From Axinella damicornis (taxonomy: Eukaryota; Porifera; Demospongiae; Axinellida; Axinellidae), in contig OZ007513.1 of assembly GCA_963931865.1 (NCBI GenBank), positions 7,858,157 to 7,922,156 on the forward strand: a stretch of 64,000 nucleotides of DNA, read 5' to 3'. Position 1 is the stretch's first letter. Every line of letters begins with the position of its first letter. This document shows positions 22,661 through 35,600 of this stretch, piece by piece. The position numbers and the translations under genes were made by a program. The notes beneath the pieces were generated by a model. The model worked only from the letters and a program-made list of their open reading frames with translations. It did no database searches and was not told where the DNA came from.

Positions 22661-25600
22661 TGCATACATGCAGAGAGCGGTTGGATCTCATCAGTAAAGG
22701 TACAGGCAGAAACTCTGCAGCATTCTATGACAGCAATACATTCCTTGAGCCTGCATTGGCAAAGAAATACCATAGAGAGGATATCAAATCCATTCCTAAG
22801 CCATCTCCACCTGGGTCAGTCATTCTAGTAGCTGCATATAACCTTCCGGAAACCTCACAGTCTCTCAAGCCACTGTCTGCTACTCTGCCAGTAGAAACAC
22901 CATACTGTGAACTAACTCCACACACTAATAGGGCCAATGAGCTCTTCCCACCCACTCAGCTCCAAGGCAGTTTTCCGACCCTCCAACGGGTCCTACTCAA
23001 CTGTCACAACCCAGCAACCGACAGAATTTGCTAAATAAAACAACTTGTCAGCCAACTACGGTGCCCAATCAGCCCTCCCTACCAACTACGGTGCCCAATC
23101 AGCCCTCCACACCAGCTACAGTGCCCATTCAGCCCTCCTCATTAATATCCTATGAGGGACCCAGGCAGCCTCTTCTCTCACTAAGGAAGCACAAACAGCT
23201 ATCCTTTACCAGGCAGAGAAGTAGTCAGACCAACTATGTATTTACTTCCAAGAAATCTTGCGATGACAAGCAGCCAACCCAAAAATCACCTATGACTCCA
23301 TCATTGGCCATCCAACCACTCTTGTCCAAACTGTCACCTATGACACCACCTTCCACTTCAACACCACCATCATCGCCCACTGTCAGCCCTCCCAGTAACT
23401 CACTGGCTACTACCCACACCACTCAGAAACCTGTCAGCCCTCCCAGTAACTCACCCACACCACTCAGAAACTTGTCAGCCCTCCCAGTAACTCACTGGCT
23501 ACCCACACCACTCAGAAACCTGTCAGCCCTCCCACTAACTCATTGGCCACCCACACCATTCAGAAACTGGTCGGTGTTTCCACTGAACCACCTGCTGAAT
23601 CTTCCATTCAGCTATCCTCTTGCCCCATGACTCAGCAATCAAATAAAACCTCATCTGCATCAGATTTGATGCTAACTTTCTCTGATGATGACTTCACTAC
23701 AGTGCCATCACCCATCCACCTCCATATAGCCCTATACCCAACCATGACATTGTTCATGACAGTATTGATCTTGACACAGAATATACCGGCAAGCAGCTAC
23801 CACCACTATTATCATCTGTCCTCCCAAAGGGTTATAGCTACCTATATTTTCCAAAGGTTAAACCACACACAGAATTCCAATAATCTGGCATTTTCAGCCA
23901 CCATTTTCATTAATACTGCATCAGAAGAAGTAGCGACTGAATGGATCAAAGATCTTGAAGCCTATACAGCAACAACATACCGTGTTACAAGAGGAAATCG
24001 TGTAAAAGGCTGTCGGATTTTGTATAAGAGTGACCGACACTGCAAACACAAACGCAAAACGTCTTCCAAGTATAAACCAGAAAAGACCCAGTCATTACAG
24101 GGAGATAAGAAGACCGAGTGCCCAGCTCATTTCACGATAAAGGTGCACAACACAAAGGCCAGGCATTATATCACTCATCCATGTGAAGTAACGATTACCT
24201 GGGATCATAATCACTCAACTCAATCTGCACATGCACTCAGTTTTAGACCAATTAATAGTGAAACTAAACAGAAGTTTTATAGCTACTTCGACTTAGGTCA
24301 CTCTCTCTCCTCTGCTATCCACCACCACAGCCTAAATCTAGCTATTGAACATGGCGGCAGAGAAAAAGAATTTGAAATTGTACATGCAGACCGTTCCATA
24401 AACCCACTCCCAAACGATATCTACTATCTGTATAACAAATGGCGAGTAGACAAACTTGGCCCAGAGAATGGTGAGAAAATGTTTGAACACTTATAAAGGC
24501 CTACAATGAAGAAAATGGAGAAGAAGGTGGAAGAGCATTCATACAAGGTATGAAATGCAATCTGTACAGACCACACCGGAAAAAACAACATCTGACCAGC
24601 CTCTTGCGCTAGCAATATGTACTCCACTGATGGCTCGTGCTCACAGATTAGTGAGGCAGGCAGGGAGCTAGTATGCTTGACTCAACTTCAAGTTTAGACT
24701 GGTACAATTGCCCCACGTTTGTGATGAGCACATGCACGTCAGCTGGAGGCATTCCCTTGGGTGTAGTAATAACTTCAGGGAAAGTGAAGACGTCATTACA
24801 GAGGCAATGACATTCTTGAAAACTGTCTTACCCACCAATGCCTGTTATGGAAAAGGGGCTAATGGGGCAGAGATATGTATCACTGATGATTCAGATGCTG
24901 AAAGGGCAGCTCTCAGAAATGTCTGGCCAGATACCACCTTTTTTCTATGCATTTTTCATCACTTGCAGAGCTGGTGGTCATGGTTGTGGGATGCTAAGCA
25001 TGGCATAGCTAAGGAAGACCGCCAGCCAATTATGCTCCTGGTAAAAAGTATGCTGTACACACCTCATGAGCAAGACTTTCGCCAAAAGTATGTTTCTATC
25101 ATGACGAAGACTCCAAACAGCTATATAACACAATACCCTAACCTCCGTCATAGACTGGAACAGATTTGGGAGTGTCGATCTGAGTGGGCTCTCTCCTACA
25201 GAGTAGACAAAATAATGAGGGGAAACCATACTAACAATTATGCGGAGGCAGGAATGAGAATCATCAAGGAAATAGTTTTCTGAAGAATAAAAGCATACAA
25301 CCTAATACAGATGTTTGAGTTTGTCACTGTGATAATGGAAAAGTACTTTGTGAGTAGACTACTAGACATGGCACACAGCCGATTCAGACCTGGAATTGCT
25401 ATGCGCTACAAAGAACTCCATGATGTAGAAAAGCAAATAACAGGTACCAAAAAACTTCGAGATTCTACATACCTTGTAACAGTTGATGTAAAGAATATTG
25501 GTGAACTTGAATATTTTTATTTGTAGACATGGACATTGGAGTGTGCTCATGTTCCAGAGGTTATAGTGGTGCTGCTTGCAAACACCAAGCAGCTGTGGCA

Positions 25601-26330
25601 AAGGCATTCAACATTTGTTCAGTGAACCTAGCCCCGTACTACTCAAAAGAAGCAAGGAAGACGTTTGCAGATCTGGCAATGGGGGGGGGGGGGGGGGGGG
25701 GAGTCTATGGCTACAGAGTTTTATGCAGACCTGTGAAGTCCAAGCCATGCAAATTAACAGCAGTGAACCTGCAGATGCAGACAAACCTGAAGCAATTGAT
25801 AGTGGAGGTGAAAACATCAGTTCAAGTCTTGGGTCTACAGCAGAGGAAATGGACTATGATGGGGCTGATTCACTTACGGAGCAGATAGAAAACTTCCGTA
25901 CCTCCATAAGGGAGATCGAAGAAGACCTAGTAGTGAGAGTGAGGGAGGCAGACCATAACTTCATCTCCGGTCTCTGTAAATTCATCACTACCTATAGAAA
26001 AATGCAGAAGTCATCGCATGCTCCGACTTCAACAATTGCCTATGCCTTACACACCTTTGGAAGACCTGATAGTAAGTCACTTATAGGTAGAACAACCTAC
26101 ATTAGCACCACATTTAAATATGCTTTTCATATTTTGATAGGAATTGTGCGGTCTCAAGGAAGAAAAGGCCGATACATAAAGACCAATGCTGGAGGAATAA
26201 AAAGAAGGCATGCAGGAATATCAAAAGGGTCAAAAATGGCCCCTCAGGGCCGACCTACAAAAAGAAAGATTGGAGCACAAGAGCTGCCACTTCCTGCTGG
26301 CCCAAAAAACCTCATAGCCTCTCCAACATC
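22661..26330 (+). pseudogene. Mutator-like (MULE) transposase relic with SWIM zinc finger
   Basis: Pieces of one transposase appear in order but in shifting frames. A Pro/Thr-rich N-terminus (23040-23570) precedes a DNA-binding-like segment (EEVATEWIKDLEAYTATTYR..., then CKHKRK, 23930-24250). A DDE-region block (STCTSAGGIPLGVVITS near 24725, then ICITDDSDAERAALRNVWPD and CIFHHLQSWWSWLW, 24870-24995) is followed by an in-frame TGA at 25281 inside IVF-RIKAYN. The SWIM finger is CSCSRGYSGAACKH (25544-25585). A basic tail (KRRHAGISKGSK...GRPTKRK) sits after a plausible 70-bp intron at 26072-26141. Frame changes near 22970, 23430, 23730, 23870, 24490 and 25520 plus the TGA mark it as dead. It starts about 100 bp after the USP/Ulp1 gene on the same strand. 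No terminal inverted repeats were found. Confidence 0.7.
23380..23567 (+). repeat. Coding minisatellite with uneven units
   Basis: Four units starting [ct]tgtcagccctccca have lengths 51, 41, 48 and 48 nt. The 41-nt unit is not a multiple of three, so the reading frame (VSPPSNSLATTHTTQKP) shifts here. It lies in the Pro/Thr-rich region of the MULE transposase relic. Confidence 0.8.
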
Positions 26331-26542
26331 ATTAATTATTGTAGACGTTAGTACATTAACATTCATTGGCCTAGGAATTACCTTACAGCTCTGCCAGAGT
26401 TCTGTTGTACCGCTCTGCCAGTGCTTTGTTTGTCTGTTGCACGCACGCCGTCGTGTTGTGTGTTTACATCTCGATGCAGTCTCAGAGTGGAAAGGGTTAA
26501 TGAATGCGTGTCACGGAGTTTCACGGATTTCCGTATTCATGT

Positions 26543-26624
26543 GTGTATAAACTGCGCCCGCGCCCAACACCAAAATCGCCAGTAGTACAGTGTACTATAG
26601 TACGTGCACGTGGATGACGTTAAA
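26543..26624 (+). promoter_or_regulatory. Probable NUP210 promoter / 5' UTR
   Basis: A TATA-like gtataaac at 26545-26552, a GC-rich stretch (actgcgcccgcgcccaac) and a CRE-like half site tgacgtta at 26615 lie just upstream of the NUP210 start ATG at 26625. Motif-only evidence; the boundary with the MULE relic is unclear. Confidence 0.35.
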
Positions 26625-29600
26625 ATGGCGGCAGGGATGAAGCTGCAAGGAGCAGTGGTATTGGTTGCCATTTTTGCCTACTCTTACCTGCCCGCTGCGA
26701 AGCAGGTGAGGCTGAACGTACCGAGAGTGCTGCTGCCCTTGGTACCTACGTCAGGAATGAAGTCCAATTTCACCCTGAAGTCTCAGCAGGGCTGCTTCAC
26801 TTGGTACGTTCGTGCTGTCCTGTGTTGCTACAGTGTTAGTCTTGTTATAGCCTGGTTGGCCTGTTTATTCTGCCATCCAGTCTAGCTACAAGTTAATCTC
26901 GGAACCATACCCTTAGCACAGGGAGGAGGAAGGGTCTGGCCATGGGCCTACATTCGAGATGTCCTCATGGAATGCAATTGTGCATGGGTAAATGAGCAAT
27001 CTACTGCAATACCATGCGAATGATCACCATCAGCCTGCTTGTTGCTCCCCTTGACTTTTTTTCCACACACTCGCGGGTGACAGCGATTTCTCGTGTCTAG
27101 TTGCTGGTGACACGAAGTCAGGAGAATTTCCCTGACGTAATTTGCAGTCAACGAATCTGATTTATTAGGTCAACATTCCAACTTGGGGACGACTCGAATG
27201 TAGACGCATGCCTGGACACTTCCTCACTCCCCGTTCAAAGGGTCTGGTTCCGAGACTAGCTGCAAATATGAGTTGTCTGGGCCACCAGGCTATAGGAAGG
27301 TACATTTGCGATGCCCGGGGGAGGGGAAGATAATATCTGGTCTATATAGACAGGTTTCCGTGGCACGAAGGAATTCAAAAGTGTGACCAAGGGTGCATCG
27401 AGCCGCCTTTGGCGGCGAGAGGGCATGCAACTTCCTATAGCGCACGTATATATAGACGACATAGTGCTGAGTGTTACTAAAAATAATATTTCCGGTTAAG
27501 CACGTGAAATTGTGTGCACGGTAAGGTTACGGACGTCCGACGGAACTTATTCCTGGGCAAGGAAGATGAGTGCTACCGGTGTCGGTACAGAAACGCCATA
27601 CAAGCGATCTCTAGCCCACCTCTCCTACCAGTGTAGCAGGCCCAGATTCGGAGAAAGTATCGCCGGATGCAAGCCAACATTCGCTGCTCTCGACAACAGC
27701 AGAACAGCTCGACATTTGCTGTTGCGTTAGTTGGAGGGAGGGAATGATAGTGTCGAAAGGAACTCACGGTATATAGGTAGCTAGGTCCTCATCAAAGATG
27801 AACGCTACAGACGGAATGCCAGCCAACTCGTCGTAAGTAGTACAAAAGTGACCGCATAAGGGGCGCGTGTCTACGGTTCACGTGCTTATACAGTCAAAAT
27901 TTGAATTCTATGTTTAGTAACACTCAGCATTTTGCCGTCTATGAACGTTGCATGCCCTCCTGCCGCCTTTGGCGGCTCGATGCACCCTTGGTGTGACGTC
28001 ATATCAAATGTCACAAGGAAGAAACACAACTACAGTGTCGTCTGCAATGCTGTATTTCGACGTCGGTGATCTTGTTGTTTGTGTTGTTCGTTTACGACTT
28101 CAAGGACATCTAGCTTGAAAATCTGTTCTTGTTCTCGTTTGAATCTGTGCATATCATGTGACCAATACAGAAGGTAAATGTAATTATTGAACCACTTTCC
28201 AATTTGATTGGTGCTGCCAACATTCCGTTGACGTCCATGAAAACCTGTCCATAGTGACTGGACGCTCTTTTTCCTTCCCCCGCATGCTGCAAACGTCTGG
28301 GCCACAAGACTAGTTCCCAGGCTCGCTCCTCGAAAAGGAAAGGGAGTACCTGGGGTAAAGCCGTGGACTTTCAGCACGTCATCACTTCCACTTTTTGTGG
28401 CAAATGTCGCATGGGTTGCAAGATATGTTGTGTCTCACTGGGCCTCTACCCAAAGGCCTAGTTCCCAGACCTTCTCGCCCCAGTGTTTGTGGCTTGCAGT
28501 ACTAACGCGGGGGAAGGCCTGGTAAAACGTCAGTGCAGTGATCTATGTGGACGTTGGATGGACATGTGGAGGAGTGGCACATTGTTGGAAAAACTGCAAG
28601 TAAGCATGTGCAGTAACGATCGCTGCCACCGACTACTGAGTGACTGAGCAGTCGATGTCAGGCAGTCTTGGTGACGTTTCTCGGGACCCCAGAGCTGTAC
28701 AGAATGAATGTGCCACTCTTCCACACATCCACCCCCAACGTCCATGTATGTCACTGCACATGACGAGTTTTGCCAGGCCTTCCCCCACGTTAGTACTGCA
28801 AGCAACAATTGCACTTGGATGAGAAGGCCTGTGAATGAAGCTACCCTTTGGCCGCCTTATGTTGTTTACAAAATGTGCCTGTGCCACTTGTGAGTAAGTA
28901 TGAATCTCGCTGGAGCATGCGCAGTACCATCAGTCATTGTTTCCGTTGCATGTAGGACAAGTACGAAACCAGATGTGGCTTCCGTGGAACCACTGTATGA
29001 GGATAATGGCCGGAACAAAAAGCAAGGTAACTAGAAGTGAATAAGGACGATTGTTGTATTGTCTGTCTAATACCACTATAATGCATGGTGTTAGAATTGG
29101 GGCCCCAGCCCTCTTGTAGAGAAGATGGTGGAAATGCATCTCACCTCTCCATTATAGTGCAGATCTTTACTTCCTTCAGGTGTGCGTTGTTCACGAGAAG
29201 CAGTTGTCACTCCCCAGTCGTCCCAACCCTCCAAACTAGTTTCTATCATTGTTGCCGAGGAGCAAGGTGTGTTGCCCGGGTATAGGTTTGCAAGTGTGTA
29301 CATGCATGTGTGCCTCATTCCCAGGCCATTCCCCCCGGCCAGCATTGTATTGCTTCCAGTATGAAATGCGGCGGGGGAAGGCCTGGGAGATCTGGTCACG
29401 TGCAATGACGTCAAGTAGACAGATGGTGGACACTCACTCTTCTTTGTTGCGCATCACCCTCCGTGTGTCTACCACATGTCTACCTGATGGCACGCACGTG
29501 ACCAGATCTCCCAGGCCTCCCCCCGCCGTATTTCATACTGGAAGCAATAAAATGGTGGCGGGGGGAATGGCCTGGGAATGAGGCTATGCATATATTATTT

Positions 29601-32600
29601 GTGTGTATATTATATATGACATTGTGCGTATATTCAGTACCACATGGTGCTCCTAATAGGTTAATTGCATATAGCTTCCATCATGAATAGTTTTAGCTAA
29701 CACCTGTGGCTTACTAATGAATATCTGGTTTACTTTACTAACTGTATGTGAAGGGTAAGCTACTTACAGTAATAGGTCCTGTTAGCAAACCAAACCTTCA
29801 TTGGGACTTGGCAGCTGACACTGCGGTGCATGTCAACATAGCCTGCGCAGGCTCCTCCCCAGCTTTTGTCACATGTGACAGAAAACATGGAGAATGCCTG
29901 GAAGAGTTCATCACGTGCACAATGACATGCTATGCCTGTTTTATGTAAGCAGTGTGTTGTATTTGTAATCGAATTATTGCTCACACAAAAGACGGCATTC
30001 GTTCACTGTTGCGAGTTCAATTGTGCTGGAGACTGGTTGACTGTCTCGGCACAGGATGCCGCTCAGTGTGACAGCAAGGAGTCCTTGAAAGGCCGCAACG
30101 AATAACTGTGAGTCCCTACAGCAACTTTTACAATATGAACACGGCTTAAAGTTGCTTGACCAGCTAGCAAACTTGCTGGCTATGTCCTGGTGTCAGCTCC
30201 CGGTATTTCACACCGAGGTGTGCTAGGTACATGACCTTCTGGCATGATCTGCAGATTCTACACGCGGCCTGTGTACTATATGTACTCTCCGGAAGAAAGC
30301 AGCGTGACTAGCCTGAGCATTCGCACGTGATTTGTCACTTGAAACCACCGTGTACCTCTCTAACTGCCGTGTTCATATTATGAAACTTGTTTCAGGACTC
30401 ACAGTTTTTTGTTGTGGTCTCCCAAGGACTCCTCGCTGTCGTACTGAGCAGCATCAGCAAGATCAAAGACGGCATGTGTGGGCAATAATTCGATTACCAA
30501 AACCACGCGCATAGTACATCATTGTGTATGTGATGAAATCTTCTAGGCTCTCTCCCTGTCTTTTGTACAGTATGTGAAAAGCTGGGGAGGAGCCTGGGAA
30601 CGAGGCTACATGTTGACATGTACACAAATGTATCTCATTATGTTGCTGGACAGCTTAGCACCACGGGTCAATGGTCACTGTGATCATTCGCTTCCACGTG
30701 TACTGTGGGAATGAAGCAAGTGTCTTCAGCAAAGCTGTTGGTTCCTCACTCAAAAAAGGAGTGCTTTGAGCTTCCTGCTTGTAAGCTCTATAGCCTGTGT
30801 GTAAATCGCTTGGCCTGCTTGTAAAACCGTTCAACCAGCTTATAACTAGGCCTGACAGTTACAAACTAGTCAAACGGTTTGGAACTGTTTACAAGCAGGA
30901 TGAACAAGTTATTCAATTAGTCAAAGCTTCCGACCGGTTTTCAGACTGGTCAACCCGTTTGAAGCCAGTGGTCCATTCATAAACAGGTCAAATTTGCAAT
31001 CAGTTCACAGCATAAATCTCATTCTCCCCCCTCCCTCCCCCTTCCCCCCTCCCCTCTCCCCTCCTTTCCCCCTCCCCTCCCCCCTTCCCCCCTCCCTTCC
31101 CCCCCCCCCCCTCCCCCTTCCCCCTTCCCTCCCCCCTTCCCCCTCCCCTCCCTTCCTCCCCTCTCCCTTCCCCCCTCCTCCCCTCCCCCTCTCCCCATCC
31201 CCCTTCCCCCTTCCCCCCATCCCCCCATCCCGCTTTCCCCCCTCCCCCCCCACACACACACGCACACAATACGCACACATGCGCATGCACTTGCACTCAC
31301 ACGTGCATACACTGTCACACATACACTCAGCCACAGGACAAATCCTTAGATGTGATGTGTTTGTAAACACAATAAGCCGAATCGCAGTTACTACACGTAC
31401 AAGAGAGCTGCTTTTAGAGGAAGAGCCTGAAAGGTTTGAACTGCAGGCATTTGACGATGAAGGTATGCCATGTTCGTGTGTGTGTGTGTGTGTGTGTGTG
31501 TGTACCCGCCTATATTACATTTAGTGTTTACTGCGCCAATATTCTGCTCCATACTGCCTCTTCGTAGGTAGGGGTAGGGGTATGTGTTTGTGTATGCATC
31601 CCAGGATGATCCTGGGATGGTCACAGTAACTATGGTATCCTGGGATAAATTGGTGGGGGGGGGGGGGGGGGGAGATACATGTATGTGTTTATCCATCCCA
31701 GGGATACTGTATTTCCGCGATCAAACGCCGCAGCTACGATTTACTGCACGGCTAGTATTCAAGGACAGCCATTGATCAAAGGCGGTGTTTATTAAACTCA
31801 GCATGAACAAGGAAGTGAGGAAACGAATTGGTGCACTGTGTGTGCACAAAGAAGCTATTTAAGTTTTGCTTCAGCTCCGTGGGGTACCATCACAATCATC
31901 GCAACAAAGCGGTAGGAAACTGCCAAGCCATTACTGTTACGAGAGATTTCGCCGGTCACACGTCGCTCGCCTCCCGTGCCTCGACCTCAGGAAATGCCAA
32001 ATGCTCTTAGACAGCTCTCGGGGAACATGACCGATAATCTGTCCTCCTTACTTCACGCTCACGGCAAAACAGTCACGATCCTCGAGAGCTAGAGGAAACG
32101 CTTTGATCAATCACTGGCCATTCGAATACTAACTGCGGCTACTAAACAAGGGTTGGCACTGTACATGTATGTGACAGTGTATGCGTGACAGTGTATATGT
32201 GACAGTGTATGTGTGACAGTGTATGCACGTGTGAGTGCAAGTGCATGCGCATTCTGTCGGCAGCATAACTTCAATCCACTGCCACCGTCAGAACGGGTGC
32301 CCATGTTACTACACTGTGGTTCTCTGGTGTTGAAGCGCAGCTTTTTGCATGCAGATATAAATGGGTTTCCACTCTTGTATCCTGCGCTCCTGCTCTCGGT
32401 TGGGACGCTGCCCCTGCCGCTGGCTGAGACGCTGTCTGTGTCGAGGGGACCACTGCTGCCGCTGGCCTGGTCACCGCCCATGCTGGCGGGGGCGCTGCCT
32501 AGCCTCGTTCCCAGGCCTCCACCACAGCTTTTGTCGCTTGCAGTACGAAAAGCGCGGAGAAGGCCTGGAAGGTTTCGCATGTGATGCGTGCCGCGACCGT

Positions 32601-35600
32601 CATAAAACGTCATCCGTTCAAGACCACTATGTACTAGTACAGTAGCCACGATCGCATACGGAGACAAGTCAACGGCCAGAAGAGAGCCACACCGACTTAT
32701 CCAAGCTAGAAGTCTTACCTTCGAAGTAGTGCTGAGTTGGAAGTGTTGTATTTCCAGAGCGATGGCTCACTGCACGGAGTGAACAGACAAAAGCGCTTCG
32801 AAGTTATAACCGTTGTATTGCAGCCATCTCTCAGCGGTTTTGTTTCAAATCGAGGTATGTTGTATAGGTAGGAGCTGCCTCTCCTCTGGAGTTTGTCTGG
32901 TCTCTGTAGCGTCTCTGGAACAGGTGATAGCAAGTTGAACACCGTGAGTATGTATTAACGGAATCCGTGACGTAAGCGGCGGCACGCATCACGTGCGAAA
33001 CCCTTCCAGGCCTTCTCCGCGCTTTTCGTACTGCAAGCGACAAAAGCTGGGGTGGAGGCCTGGGAACGAGGCTAGGCGCTGCCCCCGTGGCCGCTGCCTG
33101 TGCTGATGGCTAGGGTGTTTCCTCTGCTGCTGCCGGGGCGCTACCTGGACGCTGTCCCTCTCGCTACCCGAATCGCTGTCGGTTGAGCTGTTGGGGGCGC
33201 TGCCTCCCTTGAAGAGCCGTCCCGTACGTTGGGCGGCTGCCCCGAGACTATCTTTTCTGGTGCTGTATACGGTTTTGTAGTCGCGGTGCCGTTTTCGAAC
33301 TTTTTCAGTGTAGTGGCGGTTAACCTCGTATTGCAATTGGTGGCGGGCGAGCCGAACGTACGCCTTGTCCAGCCTCTTGGTGAGGGCGTGCTGACTCCCT
33401 GGGACAAAGGTATTATGCCTCTGAAGCTCGTTGGCAAGTCTGTCTGCTGGCCATTGCTGGAGCTCGCTGATCCCGGGGCGAAGGGCCCGGAAAGTCTTCC
33501 AGGCATCGGGTTTGTTGGCATGCCCTTGCTCGGAGTGACGTCGATAGGGACGTTTTCAACTTGAGTAGTGCTGTCAATGTCGGACATTGTTTGCTTCTTT
33601 TCGCACATGTAGACTGAACTGGCGCTCTAGCGATAACTTATGCGATGTTTTCTCGTCAGCTAGCTGCTGGCTACTGCTAGGTGCAATGCATTTTTTGGCT
33701 GCAGCGTGGCTACGAAAATTGAAATTTACGTTACCGTAAAAACGGTTGCGAAACGTATACACGGTATGCGATGGTAGTGTTTACGAATTAATAAACGGCG
33801 TAATATTGACACCGTTTTACGTTCTATGAACGCTCTACGCAAGCGAAGCGGGAACTTTAATTTGACTCATACTGTACTTTGACGACCTTAACATGTCACT
33901 GTTTCGTTGGACACAAGTGGCAAGACACATTTTAATTTCAAGCACCAATAAACTAGGGCTGTGCGATTATTGTTATTGTCGATTGTTACTAAATAACTGC
34001 TTATGAAATTATTTAATATCAATCGATTAATCAGTACAAATAATAGAAACAATACAGAATCACAGATGTGTAGTGTTGAAGGCTTATTGTAACTTTTCAG
34101 CAAGGAAACATCCCTTTGATAAACCAACAAGATTGCAGCATTTCTTCAGCTAGCTTGTTGAAAGGGACACTTGAAACAGGCTTATAGCAAGGCTGTTACA
34201 AGCTTGCCTAGCAAGCCACTCCAAAGCTTGCAGCAAGTATTATAAAGGTGGCTGTATGGTGGCCACAATATTGTTTCAAGCTTGAAACAAGCTTGCTTGT
34301 AGTGGGCATGCAGCCAGCTTGCTCAAGCATGCAACATCCCTCAACAGGCTTGCTGCATGCATGAGATATATATGGCAGTACATGCATGCCTCAAGCATGC
34401 AATATCCCTCAACAGGCTTGCTGCATGCATGAGATATATATGGCAGTACATGCATGCCTCAAGCATGCAACATCCCTCAACAGGCTTGCTGCATGCATGA
34501 GATATGGCAATACATGCATGCAACAATTAATTAGTTCCACATAAGCTGAAACGGATCATGTTGCACACATACAATATAGACTACATGCATGCATGTGCAA
34601 CAAAAACACAATGTCATGGCCCAAAGCTAGAACAAACAGGAAGTTTCATGATCTTCGTCCCTGCACCTGCGCCCTAACCCGGTTGCACTTATCATTCGCC
34701 TGTCTGACGAGATACTCCTGCCGCTCAGTTGGGTATTTAGATAGCACATACCCTGCAGACACAGAATATAATCCATACAAGCATCAATTGCATGTGTATT
34801 GGTATACATTATATGTAATATGAATGATCTATTATAGGATGCACACGATAAAAATCTTACTGTATATAAGATTTTTATAAGATTGTTATCGTGTGCATCC
34901 TATTATAGATCGCATCTTTTACTATGGGAACTGGAGGGCATTATATATGGTCAATATCCACATCATATGAGCTCTTTGCCGTCCAGTTTCTATGGTAAAA
35001 GATGCTATGGAATACATCTATAGAAATAAGTCAAGTTCGATCAGTGGGCATGGTCTGGGAATGAGTCAGTTGAACAAGATGGACTCTTGACGTGGTGTTG
35101 TGGCAAGCAATCAGCCTTTTGTCCTCAAAACACATATATGGCAGTGCTGCACGTCATTGCCTGTTCGTGCTGGCACTGTGACACACAATATGTGAGCTAC
35201 AAACTACAAAGTGGCTGAGTAGGGAGTGGCCGAAGTGCATATATGAACCTACTTGAATGAGCGAGCCCCACTAACATGTTCAATGTTGAGTTCTGTCAGT
35301 ATGTGCAGATCCATCAGGGCTAGCTGAGCTGGTCAGTCATGTCGCACGTGCTGCAATTTGCAAGCACATGTGCCTATACATGCATAGTCCTATACCCAAG
35401 CTGCCTCACTCATCAAGTATGTTCTTGCAGACTACGTACATGCACTGCAGCGGGAGAGGAAGGCTGCTGAGACTAGGGAGGCCAGCACTGTGTCACCTAC
35501 ACGTTACTACCTCACTCAAATTCACCCCACAATGTTCTACATTAACCTAGTTATTTTGTGTGGAGATCCATACCTAATGCTGCCTCCATCTTCTGGGTAG

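Noticed and set aside
31000..31524. Several long overlapping frames on both strands
   Set aside because: They are produced by the C/T-only tract and (CA)n/(GT)n runs; composition alone explains the open frames.
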